64,000 nt of DNA from an uncultured Oscillospiraceae bacterium. GTDB lineage: Bacteria > Bacillota > Clostridia > Oscillospirales > Oscillospiraceae. The stretch covers positions 46,637 through 110,636 of the forward strand of contig CAKTOW010000006.1 of the NCBI GenBank assembly GCA_934590325.1. The letters run 5' to 3'. Below, piece after piece: positions 8,906 to 16,354 of the stretch (within the stretch, counting starts at the first letter, position 1; the number at the start of each line of letters is the position of its first letter). The position numbers and the translations under genes are program-made. The notes beneath the pieces were generated by a model that saw only the letters and a list, made by a program, of their open reading frames with translations, had not been told where the DNA came from and did no database searches.

Positions 8906-9808
8906 ATGGAACTTCTGCACGTGCTGGGCAATACATACGCGGCCGTGGCCTCCACCGCCCTGCTGCCCGTTTACAAACTCACCGACCGGGATGTGGTGCT
9001 CATCGACACCGGCTACGCCAAGCTGGACCGCGCCGCCCTGACCGGCCTCATCGACCAACAGGGCTGGCGCCTGCGCGCTGTGCTGTGCTCCCACGCCCAC
9101 TTTGACCACACGGGCAACGTGCGGTATTTGCAGGAAAAATACGGCGCCCAGGCCGCCATCTCCCTTATCGAGGCCGGCATCTCCGTGAACCCCGACAGCT
9201 ACCGCGCCAACTACGTGGCCCTGACCTACGGCAAGAGCCGGGAGATATTCCTGGAGGAGTGCTTCACCGCCGACCGTGTGATCTTCCCCCAGGATGACCA
9301 CATCGACGTGGACGGGGCGCTGTTTGCCGTGCTGCCGCTGCCGGGGCACTCGGCGGGGCACGTGGGCTTCGTCACGCCCGACGGCGCGGCCTACATCGGC
9401 GACTGCCTTATCGACCAGCACGAGATAGACGCGGCCAAGCTGCCCACCAGTATGTTCATCGCCAAGGACCTGGAGAGCAAGGAGTCCCTCCGCGCCACGG
9501 ACTACCCCGCCTACATCGTGGCCCACAAGCAGGTCATCACCGACCGCGCGGAGCTGTCTGCTCTCATCGACAGCAACATCGCCTTCATCCACCGCAAGGA
9601 GCGCGAGCTGCTGGAGGACCTGACCGACGGCATGACCTTCTCCGACTGGATATACGCCTTCTGCCAGCGGGAGAACATCCGCACACGGCAGGAGCTGAAA
9701 TTCAGCATCGTGGAGCGCAACTTCGCCAACTTCGTGGACTGGCTCACCGACACCGGCAAGGTGCGCGTAGAGCGCGACTTCTGCGCCAAGCGTTACTACC
9801 ACGGCTGA
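8906..9808 (+). CDS. MBL-fold metallo-hydrolase
   Basis: Member of the metallo-beta-lactamase/glyoxalase II superfamily. The two-zinc signature HAHFDHTGN lies near residue 75, with later ligands in LPGHSAGH and GDCLID, so the active site looks complete. The substrate cannot be read from sequence; thioesters, lactones or phosphoesters are all possible. At 300 residues it has a C-terminal helical extension of roughly 90 residues beyond the core fold. The ATG at 8906 was chosen because it follows GGAGGA and the promoter; an in-frame ATG 39 bases upstream overlaps the -10 box. It is monocistronic. Confidence 0.85.
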   Translation: MELLHVLGNTYAAVASTALLPVYKLTDRDVVLIDTGYAKLDRAALTGLIDQQGWRLRAVLCSHAHFDHTGNVRYLQEKYGAQAAISLIEAGISVNPDSYRANYVALTYGKSREIFLEECFTADRVIFPQDDHIDVDGALFAVLPLPGHSAGHVGFVTPDGAAYIGDCLIDQHEIDAAKLPTSMFIAKDLESKESLRATDYPAYIVAHKQVITDRAELSALIDSNIAFIHRKERELLEDLTDGMTFSDWIYAFCQRENIRTRQELKFSIVERNFANFVDWLTDTGKVRVERDFCAKRYYHG

Positions 9809-9822
9809 CACACCCGTCATTT

Positions 9823-9914
9823 CGCAGGTGCGGACGACTCTGTCCGCCCGTAGGGGACGGCGTCCTCGACGTCCCGCGTAAGACGTGTAGGGGCGGACGA
9901 CTCTGCCCGCCCGT
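9823..9914. repeat. Cluster of GTAGGGG-type palindromic units
   Basis: Two near-identical copies of GCGGACGACTCTG(T/C)CCGCCCGT occur at 9830-9851 and 9893-9914. Between them is a third hairpin unit, GGGACG...CGTCCC. Each folds back on itself, like REP-type intergenic repeats. No coding potential was seen. Confidence 0.65.
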
Positions 9915-9918
9915 TCCC

Positions 9919-10043
9919 TGTCATTCCGAGCCAGTGACCGTGTCACTGGCGTGGGAATCCGTATCCTATGGCTGGGGAGGACGGATCGCCGCGTCGCTTC
10001 GCGCCGCGAAGCAAGTGCCCTTGGGGTGCTCCTCGCAATGACA
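9919..10043. repeat. 125-bp MITE/REP-like element with terminal inverted repeats
   Basis: It begins TGTCATTCCGAG and ends CTCGCAATGACA, inverted repeats with one mismatch. The interior holds smaller palindromes (CCAGTGACCGTGTCACTGG; CGTCGCTTCGCGCCGCGAAG). There is no open frame. The element resembles the dispersed 'GTCATTGCGAG' intergenic repeats of many bacteria, and no transposase is nearby. Confidence 0.65.
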
Positions 10044-10061
10044 GATTTTTTCGACACGCAG

Positions 10062-10088
10062 AAAAGCCACCCCATCGGGGTGGCTTTT
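10062..10088. terminator. Intrinsic terminator (bidirectional)
   Basis: AAAAGCCACCCC and its complement pair around ATC, with a T-run on either strand. It lies five bases past the stop of the M56 gene and also faces the MBL transcript. Confidence 0.85.
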
Positions 10089-10092
10089 CGAT

Positions 10093-12711
10093 TCAGTTCA
10101 CTACCAGCGTATCTGCCATGGCGTTGAGTGCATATCCCAGATGCTCCGTCTGCGCCACGGGATAGGTCTTGATGACCGCCAGCCGGTCGCTGCCCGTGCC
10201 GTAGAAAGCGCAGGTCCAGTACATCTCCGTGGGCCCGTTCTTCCCGTCGCCGGACATATCGCCCTGCTTGCTCTCCGTCAGGGTGAACCCATCGCCTGCC
10301 GCGCCCTTCGCCCACTCCTGCGCTTCCTTCAGCGTCATGGCACCCAGATGCACCACCGCCAGTTGGGTGTTGATGTCCTCGGTGCTCTGCCACACCTCCG
10401 CCGGTTTGCCGTTGATGGCGGGCGAGCCGTCCACACCAATATCCGTCCAACCGCTGCTTAGGGTCATCTGATGCCACGCATTCCCCAGAACGGTGATGGC
10501 GTACCCGCTGCCCCGGAACACGTAGGCGGGATAGCTGACCATGCCCGCACCGTTGTCGTTGAACGACAGGGTGGTCTTCTCCGCCGTTTCCGCCGCGCTC
10601 CGGTACTGGAACCGTACAGCGTACTGTCCATCCATGCCCAGGCCCACGAACTGCTCCGTCAGCTCTACCACATCTCCGTTGTGGAGCGCCACGTTCTCCT
10701 CATTGTACCGTCCGTAGAGGGTGAAGCCCTCACCCTTTATCACGGACAGCTGCGCGCCGCTGCCCACCTCATACACCGGGATGTCCTCGCTGTAATTCTC
10801 GTCGTATGTCACCGTGCGGTACGTCACGGAATAGACCTCCGTCACGGTGATGCTCAGCTGGTCCCTCTCATAGCTGGCGGCCACCGGCAGCCCGCCGGTC
10901 AACTGGGACGTGATGTACCGGGAAATATCCTGCAGCAGCACCTCCGCCGCGTCGCCGCGGCCCTTGGGGTCCGCCTGTCCGGTCAGCACCGTGCGGATGT
11001 ACTTCCGCACGGTATTGGGTGCCTGTTCATAGCGGGCCATCAGCGTATCCATCGCCCCCTCGGCATACGCCCCGTCCGCGTTCAGATAGTAGGCGCACAG
11101 ATAACTCAGGGGCATGGTCTCCCAGTCGGAGGGCATGTGCGCCTCGTCATACACAATGCCGTAGTCCTCCGCCTTGACGCTGCGGGGGTCGTTCTCCCCC
11201 ATAGACGGCCACGGGGTGATCTCCTTACTGGCGTCCGGAAAATCTGCGTTCCACGCCCATACATCCCGCTCACCGTTTCCATAGGCATAGGGCATAACGC
11301 CGTCCTTCATCCACTGCTGCAATGTATTGATATACGCCTGCAAGCCCTCGGCGCTCTCCCGCGCCGTGTCCGGATATCCGGGGTAAACGATCGGGTACAG
11401 CGAATCGCCGGCCATTCTGTCCTCTTTATTTGATGTTCCGTCAGTGCCATGTTCCTGCCACGAGAACCACTCCGCGTTGTCGATCAGCGCCAACGCGATA
11501 TAACCCCGCATGGCGATCTGCCGATAGCGCTCCTCGCTCTTCCGGGGCACCGCTCCCTCGTAGGTATACAGCACCGTGATGCCCATGGGCTCCCTATCCG
11601 TGCTCAGATGCACGGCATAGCCGTAGTCCGCGCCGCTGTTGCCCAGCTCCCAGAACCCCAGCGCATCCAGTATCGCGCCCACGGCGGAGTTGTTGCCCAC
11701 GTAGGGCGTCCGCAGGGCGAACAGCTTCTCCGCGTCCAGCGCCCCCACGTTCTTGTAGCTGGGCTTCGTCAGCAGGCACACGCCGATGACCACCGCCGCG
11801 ATGGCCAGCATGACCGCCGCCCACACCGCGGGCTTTTTATAGCTCAGCACGTTTTTCACCCTTTCCTTCACCGCCACCTCGCCGAAGGCCAGCGGGCACA
11901 CCGCCGCCATCTTCGGCTGGGCGGCGCAGGCCACCAGCGCGCGGGAATAGGCCGCCCGCTGGGCTCTGTCGGCATCCTTCAATACCATCTCGTCACAGGC
12001 GTTCTCCATATCCCGCCCCAGCAGGATATACGCCGCCCACAGCACCGGGTTGAACCAGTGCACCGCCAGCAGCACGAACGCCAGCGGCTTGAACACGTGG
12101 TCCCACCGCCGGATGTGGCACCGCTCGTGGGCCAGCACCTGGGGCAGGTCATCCTCCGCCACGCTCTCCGGCACGTAGATGCGCGGCGCGATAATGCCCA
12201 GCACAAAGGGCGTGCTCCAGTGTCTGCACCGGTACACATTACCCTCCACGTGCTGCGCCCTGCGCAGGGCGCACCACATCCACAGGAAGCTCAGCGCCAT
12301 GTACAGCACCATACACCCCGCACCGATGGCCCACAGCCACGGAAGGTACACCGCAAGGGTCACCGTTTGTGCCGGTTTCTGCAAAGTACCGGTAGCCGAG
12401 GGGGTCACCGAAGGGGTAACCGTCGGGGCGGTGGTGTCCTTTTCTGCGACGCTCTCCCGCCCCTGTGTCCCGGCCTCCTGCATGGCGTGATACGCCCGTG
12501 TCACAGGCGCTTCCTCCGCCTGCAGACTCACCGGACTCTCCACCGTAAGGTTTACCGGCAGCACCAGCCGCAGCGCCACCAGCACCCACAGCCAGCACAC
12601 CGCCCTGCGGCTGACTTTCTTCCGCAGCAGCAGGCGCACCGCCATGACCGCCAGCGCGATCAGTCCCGCCTGCCAGCTCAGCTCCAGAACGACGTCGAAC
12701 AGCTTATCCAT
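10093..12711 (-). CDS. BlaR1/MecR1-type M56 family metallopeptidase sensor with DUF4825-like C-terminus
   Basis: Membrane-spanning antirepressor sensor paired with the BlaI-type repressor upstream. The N-terminus has several helices, then the cytosolic zinc protease motif HERCH at residues 195-199 and the third ligand in ENACDE (~236). A further helix follows around residue 300. The remaining ~550 residues form an external region beginning with NVGALDAEKL...TPYVGNNSAVG, which resembles DUF4825. No penicillin-binding STYK/SXXK sensor domain is evident, so the ligand is probably not a classical beta-lactam. At 872 residues it is longer than BlaR1 (about 600). The coding start overlaps the repressor by eight bases. 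Confidence 0.85.
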   Translation of the reverse strand: MDKLFDVVLELSWQAGLIALAVMAVRLLLRKKVSRRAVCWLWVLVALRLVLPVNLTVESPVSLQAEEAPVTRAYHAMQEAGTQGRESVAEKDTTAPTVTPSVTPSATGTLQKPAQTVTLAVYLPWLWAIGAGCMVLYMALSFLWMWCALRRAQHVEGNVYRCRHWSTPFVLGIIAPRIYVPESVAEDDLPQVLAHERCHIRRWDHVFKPLAFVLLAVHWFNPVLWAAYILLGRDMENACDEMVLKDADRAQRAAYSRALVACAAQPKMAAVCPLAFGEVAVKERVKNVLSYKKPAVWAAVMLAIAAVVIGVCLLTKPSYKNVGALDAEKLFALRTPYVGNNSAVGAILDALGFWELGNSGADYGYAVHLSTDREPMGITVLYTYEGAVPRKSEERYRQIAMRGYIALALIDNAEWFSWQEHGTDGTSNKEDRMAGDSLYPIVYPGYPDTARESAEGLQAYINTLQQWMKDGVMPYAYGNGERDVWAWNADFPDASKEITPWPSMGENDPRSVKAEDYGIVYDEAHMPSDWETMPLSYLCAYYLNADGAYAEGAMDTLMARYEQAPNTVRKYIRTVLTGQADPKGRGDAAEVLLQDISRYITSQLTGGLPVAASYERDQLSITVTEVYSVTYRTVTYDENYSEDIPVYEVGSGAQLSVIKGEGFTLYGRYNEENVALHNGDVVELTEQFVGLGMDGQYAVRFQYRSAAETAEKTTLSFNDNGAGMVSYPAYVFRGSGYAITVLGNAWHQMTLSSGWTDIGVDGSPAINGKPAEVWQSTEDINTQLAVVHLGAMTLKEAQEWAKGAAGDGFTLTESKQGDMSGDGKNGPTEMYWTCAFYGTGSDRLAVIKTYPVAQTEHLGYALNAMADTLVVN

Positions 12712-13075
12712 GGCTCTCCTCCTCGAATTTGTCGATCATCCGCCGCAGCTCGTCCGCCTCCGCCGCCGTCAGTCCCTTCCCGCCCACGAAGGCGTTCAGA
12801 AACCCCGGCAGGCTGCCGCTGAAGTTGCGCTCCACAAAGGCGCGGCTCTCCGCGCTCTGCACGTCTTCCCGCCGTACCAGCGCCGTGACCACGGCGTTCT
12901 CCGTGTGTACCACGCCCCGCTCGGTGAGACGCTTGATCACGGTGTAGGTGGTGGATTTCTTCCAGCCCAGCTCGTCGGCGCACAGGCGGACAAGCTCGCT
13001 GCTCTTCACCGGCTCGTACGTCCAGAGTATTTCGCAGAATTTCAATTCGCTGTCGAAAATTTTCGGGGTGTCCAT
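12704..13075 (-). CDS. BlaI/MecI/CopY family transcriptional repressor
   Basis: Winged-helix repressor of 123 residues. The recognition region reads ELVRLCADELGWKKSTTYTVIKRLTERGVV, typical of the family. In BlaI systems the partner M56 protease inactivates the repressor after signal sensing. It is immediately upstream of, and overlapping, the M56 gene. Two dyads carrying ATTAGAC half-sites lie 15-60 bp upstream, consistent with autoregulation. No beta-lactamase or PBP gene adjoins, so the regulon target is unknown. Confidence 0.92.
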   Translation of the reverse strand: MDTPKIFDSELKFCEILWTYEPVKSSELVRLCADELGWKKSTTYTVIKRLTERGVVHTENAVVTALVRREDVQSAESRAFVERNFSGSLPGFLNAFVGGKGLTAAEADELRRMIDKFEEESHG

Positions 13076-13090
13076 AGGCTGCTCCTCCTT

Positions 13091-13135
13091 GGTCGAATCT
13101 ATTAGACCTCTTGTGCATAGTCTAACGCATTAGAC
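13091..13135 (-). promoter_or_regulatory. Two predicted BlaI-type operators
   Basis: A perfect dyad GTCTAA-CGCA-TTAGAC lies at 13120-13135. An imperfect one, GGTCGAAT..ATTAGACC, lies at 13091-13108. Both sit directly upstream of the repressor gene and share the ATTAGAC half-site. Confidence 0.65.
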
Positions 13136-13157
13136 CTGATATGTCAAGCGGATATTG

Positions 13158-13187
13158 TTTACAAATCGGTGACAAATGTGGTACACT
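13158..13187 (+). promoter_or_regulatory. Predicted sigma-A promoter for the pseudouridine synthase
   Basis: TTTACA, 18 bp, TACACT. The first in-frame ATG of the gene (13176) lies inside this promoter, so a downstream start is likelier. Confidence 0.5.
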
Positions 13188-13208
13188 GTGACCATCACAT
13201 ACCGGGAG

Positions 13209-13853
13209 GTGGCGCATACGGACATTCTATACCAGGACAAGCGCATCGTGGTGGCCGTAAAGCCCGCCGGCGTGGTTTCCACCGACGAGCCGGGCGGCAT
13301 GCCCTCCCTGCTGCGTCAGGCCCTGGGCACCGACTGCATCCGCACGGTGCACCGGCTGGACGCGCCGGTCAGCGGCCTGATGGTGTTCGCCCGCAGCACC
13401 TACGCCGCCGGAGAGCTGTCCCGCCAGATACGGGAGGGCGAATTCCGCAAGGAGTACCTGGCCGTCCTGCGGGGCACACCCTGTGCACCGTCAGGCGAGC
13501 TCCTCGACCTGTTGGGCCGGGACAGGACACGGCGCGTCACCTACGTGGCCGACGCCCCCGCCAAGGGTGTGCAGGAGGCGCGGCTGCGGTACGAAACTCT
13601 GGAAGAAAAAGCCGGACTGACGCTGGTGCGGATACACCTGCTCACCGGACGGACCCACCAGATACGGGTGCAGTTCGCCTCCCGGGGGCTGCCCCTGGCG
13701 GGCGACCGGCGCTACGGCGCGGCGGACGACCCGGTATCCCCCATCGCCCTGTGGTCGGCGCACCTGACCTTCCTCCATCCGGAGACCGGCGCGGAGATGA
13801 CCTTTGACCGCCAGCCACCGCCCATCGACCCATGGAACAACTTTGCCATATAA
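13209..13853 (+). CDS. RluA family pseudouridine synthase
   Basis: Converts specific uridines in rRNA or tRNA to pseudouridine. The catalytic Asp lies in VHRLDAPVSGLMVF. Other family stretches are EYLAVLRG, LLTGRTHQIRVQFAS and LPLAGDRRYG. There is no S4 domain, so it is a compact single-domain member of about 215 residues. The start is uncertain. An ATG at 13176 overlaps the -10 box. GTG 13209 is used here, but GGGAGG abuts it, and an ATT at 13224 is another possibility. The target base is unknown. Confidence 0.88.
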   Translation: MAHTDILYQDKRIVVAVKPAGVVSTDEPGGMPSLLRQALGTDCIRTVHRLDAPVSGLMVFARSTYAAGELSRQIREGEFRKEYLAVLRGTPCAPSGELLDLLGRDRTRRVTYVADAPAKGVQEARLRYETLEEKAGLTLVRIHLLTGRTHQIRVQFASRGLPLAGDRRYGAADDPVSPIALWSAHLTFLHPETGAEMTFDRQPPPIDPWNNFAI

Positions 13854-13880
13854 AAAGCACCCCTCCGGGGGTGCTTTTTT
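13852..13880 (+). terminator. Intrinsic terminator
   Basis: AAAAGCACCCC/GGGGTGCTTTTTT hairpin directly after the pseudouridine synthase stop codon. Confidence 0.9.
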
Positions 13881-13972
13881 GCCGCATAGCCCTGTGCGCC
13901 CCGTCCCCCAGGGCTGGGGTACTTTTTTCTCCGCTGGCCGCATAAGCTTGTCTGCGGAAAGGCGGTGGGGAC

Positions 13973-15091
13973 ATGAAGAAGAACAGACTGCGGCAGGGCG
14001 CGGCGGGCGTCGCCGCGGCAGGAGTACTGTGGCTGGCGGCGGTATGCGCCGGCAGCGATGACCTGCGCTCCGCCGCCGCGGCGGTGCGGGGCAGCGATCT
14101 GGCCCGCAGGTTTCTGCAATGGGAGCTGGGCGACCTGTTCACCGCCGACGGCCTCCCCCTGCCCGCCCTGCTGGCGCTGCGGCAGTCGCCGCAGCTGCTG
14201 GCGGCGGAGGGCACCTTCGACTACGCCGCCGCGTCGGACGAGCCCGCGCCCGACACCCCCGCCCCGGCGGAGGAGGACGGCCTCACCGGCACGGCGGAGC
14301 CCACCCCCGACAGCGACACGGATGACGCAGCCGCCTCCCCGCCCCTGTCCGTGGTGGTCACGGACGAGAACGGCTACACCCGCGTGGGCGACGTGTTCAT
14401 CAAGAACGCCTCCCGTCAGACACTGGACGGCGTGACCTTCGACGGCACCTTTGCCGCCGCCCTGGGGGAGGATGCGCCGCAGGTGCTGATCATCCACAGC
14501 CACGGGAGTGAGGCCTACACCATGCCCGCCGGGCAGGAGTACGAGAGCACCGGCAGCTTCCGCACGTCCGATGCCAGCGTCAGCGTCATCCGTGTGGGCG
14601 ACGAGCTGGCCCGGGTCCTCAGCGGCTACGGCATCTCCGTGCTCCACGACCGCGAGCTGTACGACGACCCCCAATACAACGGCGCCTACTACCGGGCGGA
14701 GGACGCCATCGAGGAATACATGGCCAAGTACCCCAGCATCTCCTTCATTCTGGATGTGCACCGGGACGCGCTGGAGGACAAGGCCGGTCACCAGTACAAG
14801 GTGGTGACGCGGGAGGACCCGGACTGCGCCCAGGTGAGCCTGGTCATGGGCAGCAGCTGGGAGGGCTGGCAGGAGAACCTGAAATTCGCCGTGGCGGTGC
14901 AGCAGCACCTGACGGAGAACTACCCCACCCTCATGCGCCCACTGACCCTGCGGAACTCCGACTACAACGAGTATTTCACCCCCGGCAGCCTGCTGGTGGA
15001 GATCGGCGCGGCGGGCAACTCGCTGGACGAGGCGCTGAAGGCCGTGCGGGTGTTCGGAGAGGGATTTGCGGAGGTAGTGACGGGAAAATAG
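13973..15091 (+). CDS. spoIIP: Stage II sporulation protein P
   Basis: Peptidoglycan amidase/endopeptidase of the DMP engulfment machinery in the mother cell. An N-terminal signal or anchor helix (residues ~8-26) is followed by a variable acidic Pro/Glu-rich stretch (~80-125). The catalytic domain then reads VLIIHSHGSEAY, with FILDVHRDA and a C-terminal LLVEIGAAGNSLDEA giving the zinc ligands and catalytic Glu. The 372-residue length fits. Together with the forespore-type promoter at 37.4 kb it marks a spore-former. No other sporulation gene adjoins, and gpr, a common neighbour, is absent. Confidence 0.93.
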   Translation: MKKNRLRQGAAGVAAAGVLWLAAVCAGSDDLRSAAAAVRGSDLARRFLQWELGDLFTADGLPLPALLALRQSPQLLAAEGTFDYAAASDEPAPDTPAPAEEDGLTGTAEPTPDSDTDDAAASPPLSVVVTDENGYTRVGDVFIKNASRQTLDGVTFDGTFAAALGEDAPQVLIIHSHGSEAYTMPAGQEYESTGSFRTSDASVSVIRVGDELARVLSGYGISVLHDRELYDDPQYNGAYYRAEDAIEEYMAKYPSISFILDVHRDALEDKAGHQYKVVTREDPDCAQVSLVMGSSWEGWQENLKFAVAVQQHLTENYPTLMRPLTLRNSDYNEYFTPGSLLVEIGAAGNSLDEALKAVRVFGEGFAEVVTGK

Positions 15092-15093
15092 GG

Positions 15094-15122
15094 TTGCAAT
15101 CCGGGCGTCGGTAGGGTATAAT
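15094..15122 (+). promoter_or_regulatory. Predicted sigma-A promoter for the pilin-like gene
   Basis: TTGCAA, 17 bp, TATAAT. The -35 hexamer begins three bases after the spoIIP stop. Confidence 0.75.
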
Positions 15123-15164
15123 GTGGAAACCTTATCAAAAAAACGATTCCGGAGGGTATAGACT

Positions 15165-15566
15165 ATGAAACGGAACCGCGGCTTTACATTGATGGAAATG
15201 CTGATCGTGGTGGCGATCATCGCTGTGCTGGCGGCTATTGCCATCCCTGTGTTCAACGGCAGCCTGCACAAGGCCAAGGTGGCCGCCGACATGGCCAACG
15301 TGCGTGCCTACTACGCGGAACTGCAACTCTCCGGCATGTTGACTGATGACTATGTGGATGTAGGGCACGAACCCAGTGATTTCCATGATGAAATAACATT
15401 CCCCGATAACACCGTCATCAAATTACAGGCTGGCTGGGTTAGCGCCATTTTGATTCGCGAAACCCCTTCAAAACCTGTTCCCAGCGGCTACAAAGGCACC
15501 CCTGTCGAATACCACATTATGTATGTCTGCAACAAAGGTGATTGTGTACTGCAGTTGGGCTTTTGA
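15165..15566 (+). CDS. Type IV pilin-like / pseudopilin protein (prepilin N-terminus)
   Basis: A short basic leader (KRNRG) ends at a prepilin peptidase site, followed by FTLMEMLIVVAIIAVLAAIA. This is the class III N-methylation motif with Glu at +5 and the long hydrophobic assembly helix. The soluble domain of about 95 residues has two cysteines in VCNKGDC near the C-terminus and no family I recognise. It has its own promoter and terminator. No assembly ATPase, prepilin peptidase or other pilin is in the window, so it is an orphan. The latter half is visibly less GC-rich than its neighbours, suggesting faster evolution or transfer. Confidence 0.85.
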   Translation: MKRNRGFTLMEMLIVVAIIAVLAAIAIPVFNGSLHKAKVAADMANVRAYYAELQLSGMLTDDYVDVGHEPSDFHDEITFPDNTVIKLQAGWVSAILIRETPSKPVPSGYKGTPVEYHIMYVCNKGDCVLQLGF

Positions 15567-15582
15567 TATATTTGTTTATATG

Positions 15583-15610
15583 AAAAAACCGCGCCGTTGG
15601 CGCGGTTTTT
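15583..15610. terminator. Intrinsic terminator (bidirectional)
   Basis: AAAAAACCGCGCC/GGCGCGGTTTTT around GTT, between the convergent pilin and Cys-rich genes. Confidence 0.9.
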
Positions 15611-15617
15611 CTTGTCT

Positions 15618-15908
15618 TTATCTATTCTTCTTCGCCAATTCCATCAATTCCGGATACTTGCTCTTGATGTAGCTGTAGCTGCCCCGACCGTGGGGCAGCA
15701 GGCAGTCGGAGCAGTCCTTGACGCCGTTTTCCAGGTACCTGAAGTTGCCGCCGCACTTGCTACCCAGGGTGTACAGCGGGCAGTAGCAGAACAGGCAGTT
15801 GAAGTCCTCCGGGTGGCTGGTCTTGTGGCAGGGGAAGAACTCGCAGGCGCTGTGCTGGGTGAAGGAGTAGGCGCACTCCTCGGGCTTTTTGGTGTAGATA
15901 TCGTCCAT
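15618..15908 (-). CDS. Cysteine-rich small domain protein (PF04071-like)
   Basis: 96-residue protein with cysteines in CAYSFTQHSACEFFPCH, CLFCYCPLY, CGG and CSDC. This spacing matches the 'cysteine-rich small domain' family of presumed metal- or Fe-S-binding proteins. The start at 15908 is set by GGAGG inside the end of the preceding gene and lies one base past its stop; an upstream in-frame ATG at 15941 would overlap that gene. Being last in the aconitase-X operon, it may help mature or supply the Fe-S cluster of that dehydratase. That is inference from context only. Confidence 0.8.
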   Translation of the reverse strand: MDDIYTKKPEECAYSFTQHSACEFFPCHKTSHPEDFNCLFCYCPLYTLGSKCGGNFRYLENGVKDCSDCLLPHGRGSYSYIKSKYPELMELAKKNR

Positions 15909-15909
15909 G

Positions 15910-16353
15910 TCAGTCCTCCACGGTGACCAGGCCGTCGTCACCCACGGTGACGGTCATGCCGGTCTGCACATATTGCAGGAACTCGTCGCCCAGCGAATCC
16001 ACCACGGGCATTTTGCTGTCGGTCCAGACATCGCCCAGAATGGCGCCGGAGGCGGCCAGCGAGTCGATGGGCAGTGAGAACAGCATGCAGGCGGGCTGCT
16101 TGCCGTGGGAGCAGACGGTGAACAGCACCATGCCGCCGGTGGTGGAGCCGATGGTCTGGGGCAGGCACAGCGCCTTGCCGATCATGGGCTTCTTGTACAG
16201 GTCGGGATTGTTCTGGTCGCCGCACTTCACCTGCTTGTCGCCGAACATCATGGCCATCTGGTAGCTGGCCAGAGTATTGAAGCCCCCATGGCTCACCAAC
16301 GCCTCTGCGGTGCAGGTACCGGGGACCACCACACGGCCCTTGAATTGTTTCAT
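15910..16353 (-). CDS. Aconitase X small (swivel) subunit, DUF126 family
   Basis: Swivelling domain subunit that completes the active site of aconitase-X dehydratases. The 147-residue protein starts KQFKGRVVVPGTCTAEALVS and has the family's GKALCLPQTIGSTTGG stretch, where Ser/Thr residues contact substrate. The start at 16353 follows GGAGGGGCG and lies one base after the large-subunit stop. Splitting the swivel and catalytic parts into two genes is common in this family. Known substrates elsewhere are phosphomevalonate and cis-3-hydroxyproline; the substrate here is undetermined. Confidence 0.82.
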   Translation of the reverse strand: MKQFKGRVVVPGTCTAEALVSHGGFNTLASYQMAMMFGDKQVKCGDQNNPDLYKKPMIGKALCLPQTIGSTTGGMVLFTVCSHGKQPACMLFSLPIDSLAASGAILGDVWTDSKMPVVDSLGDEFLQYVQTGMTVTVGDDGLVTVED

Positions 16354-16354
16354 A

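Noticed and set aside
9809..10092. CRISPR-like array suggested by repeated units
   Set aside because: The units are palindromic, of unequal spacing and only two or three in number. No cas genes are present.
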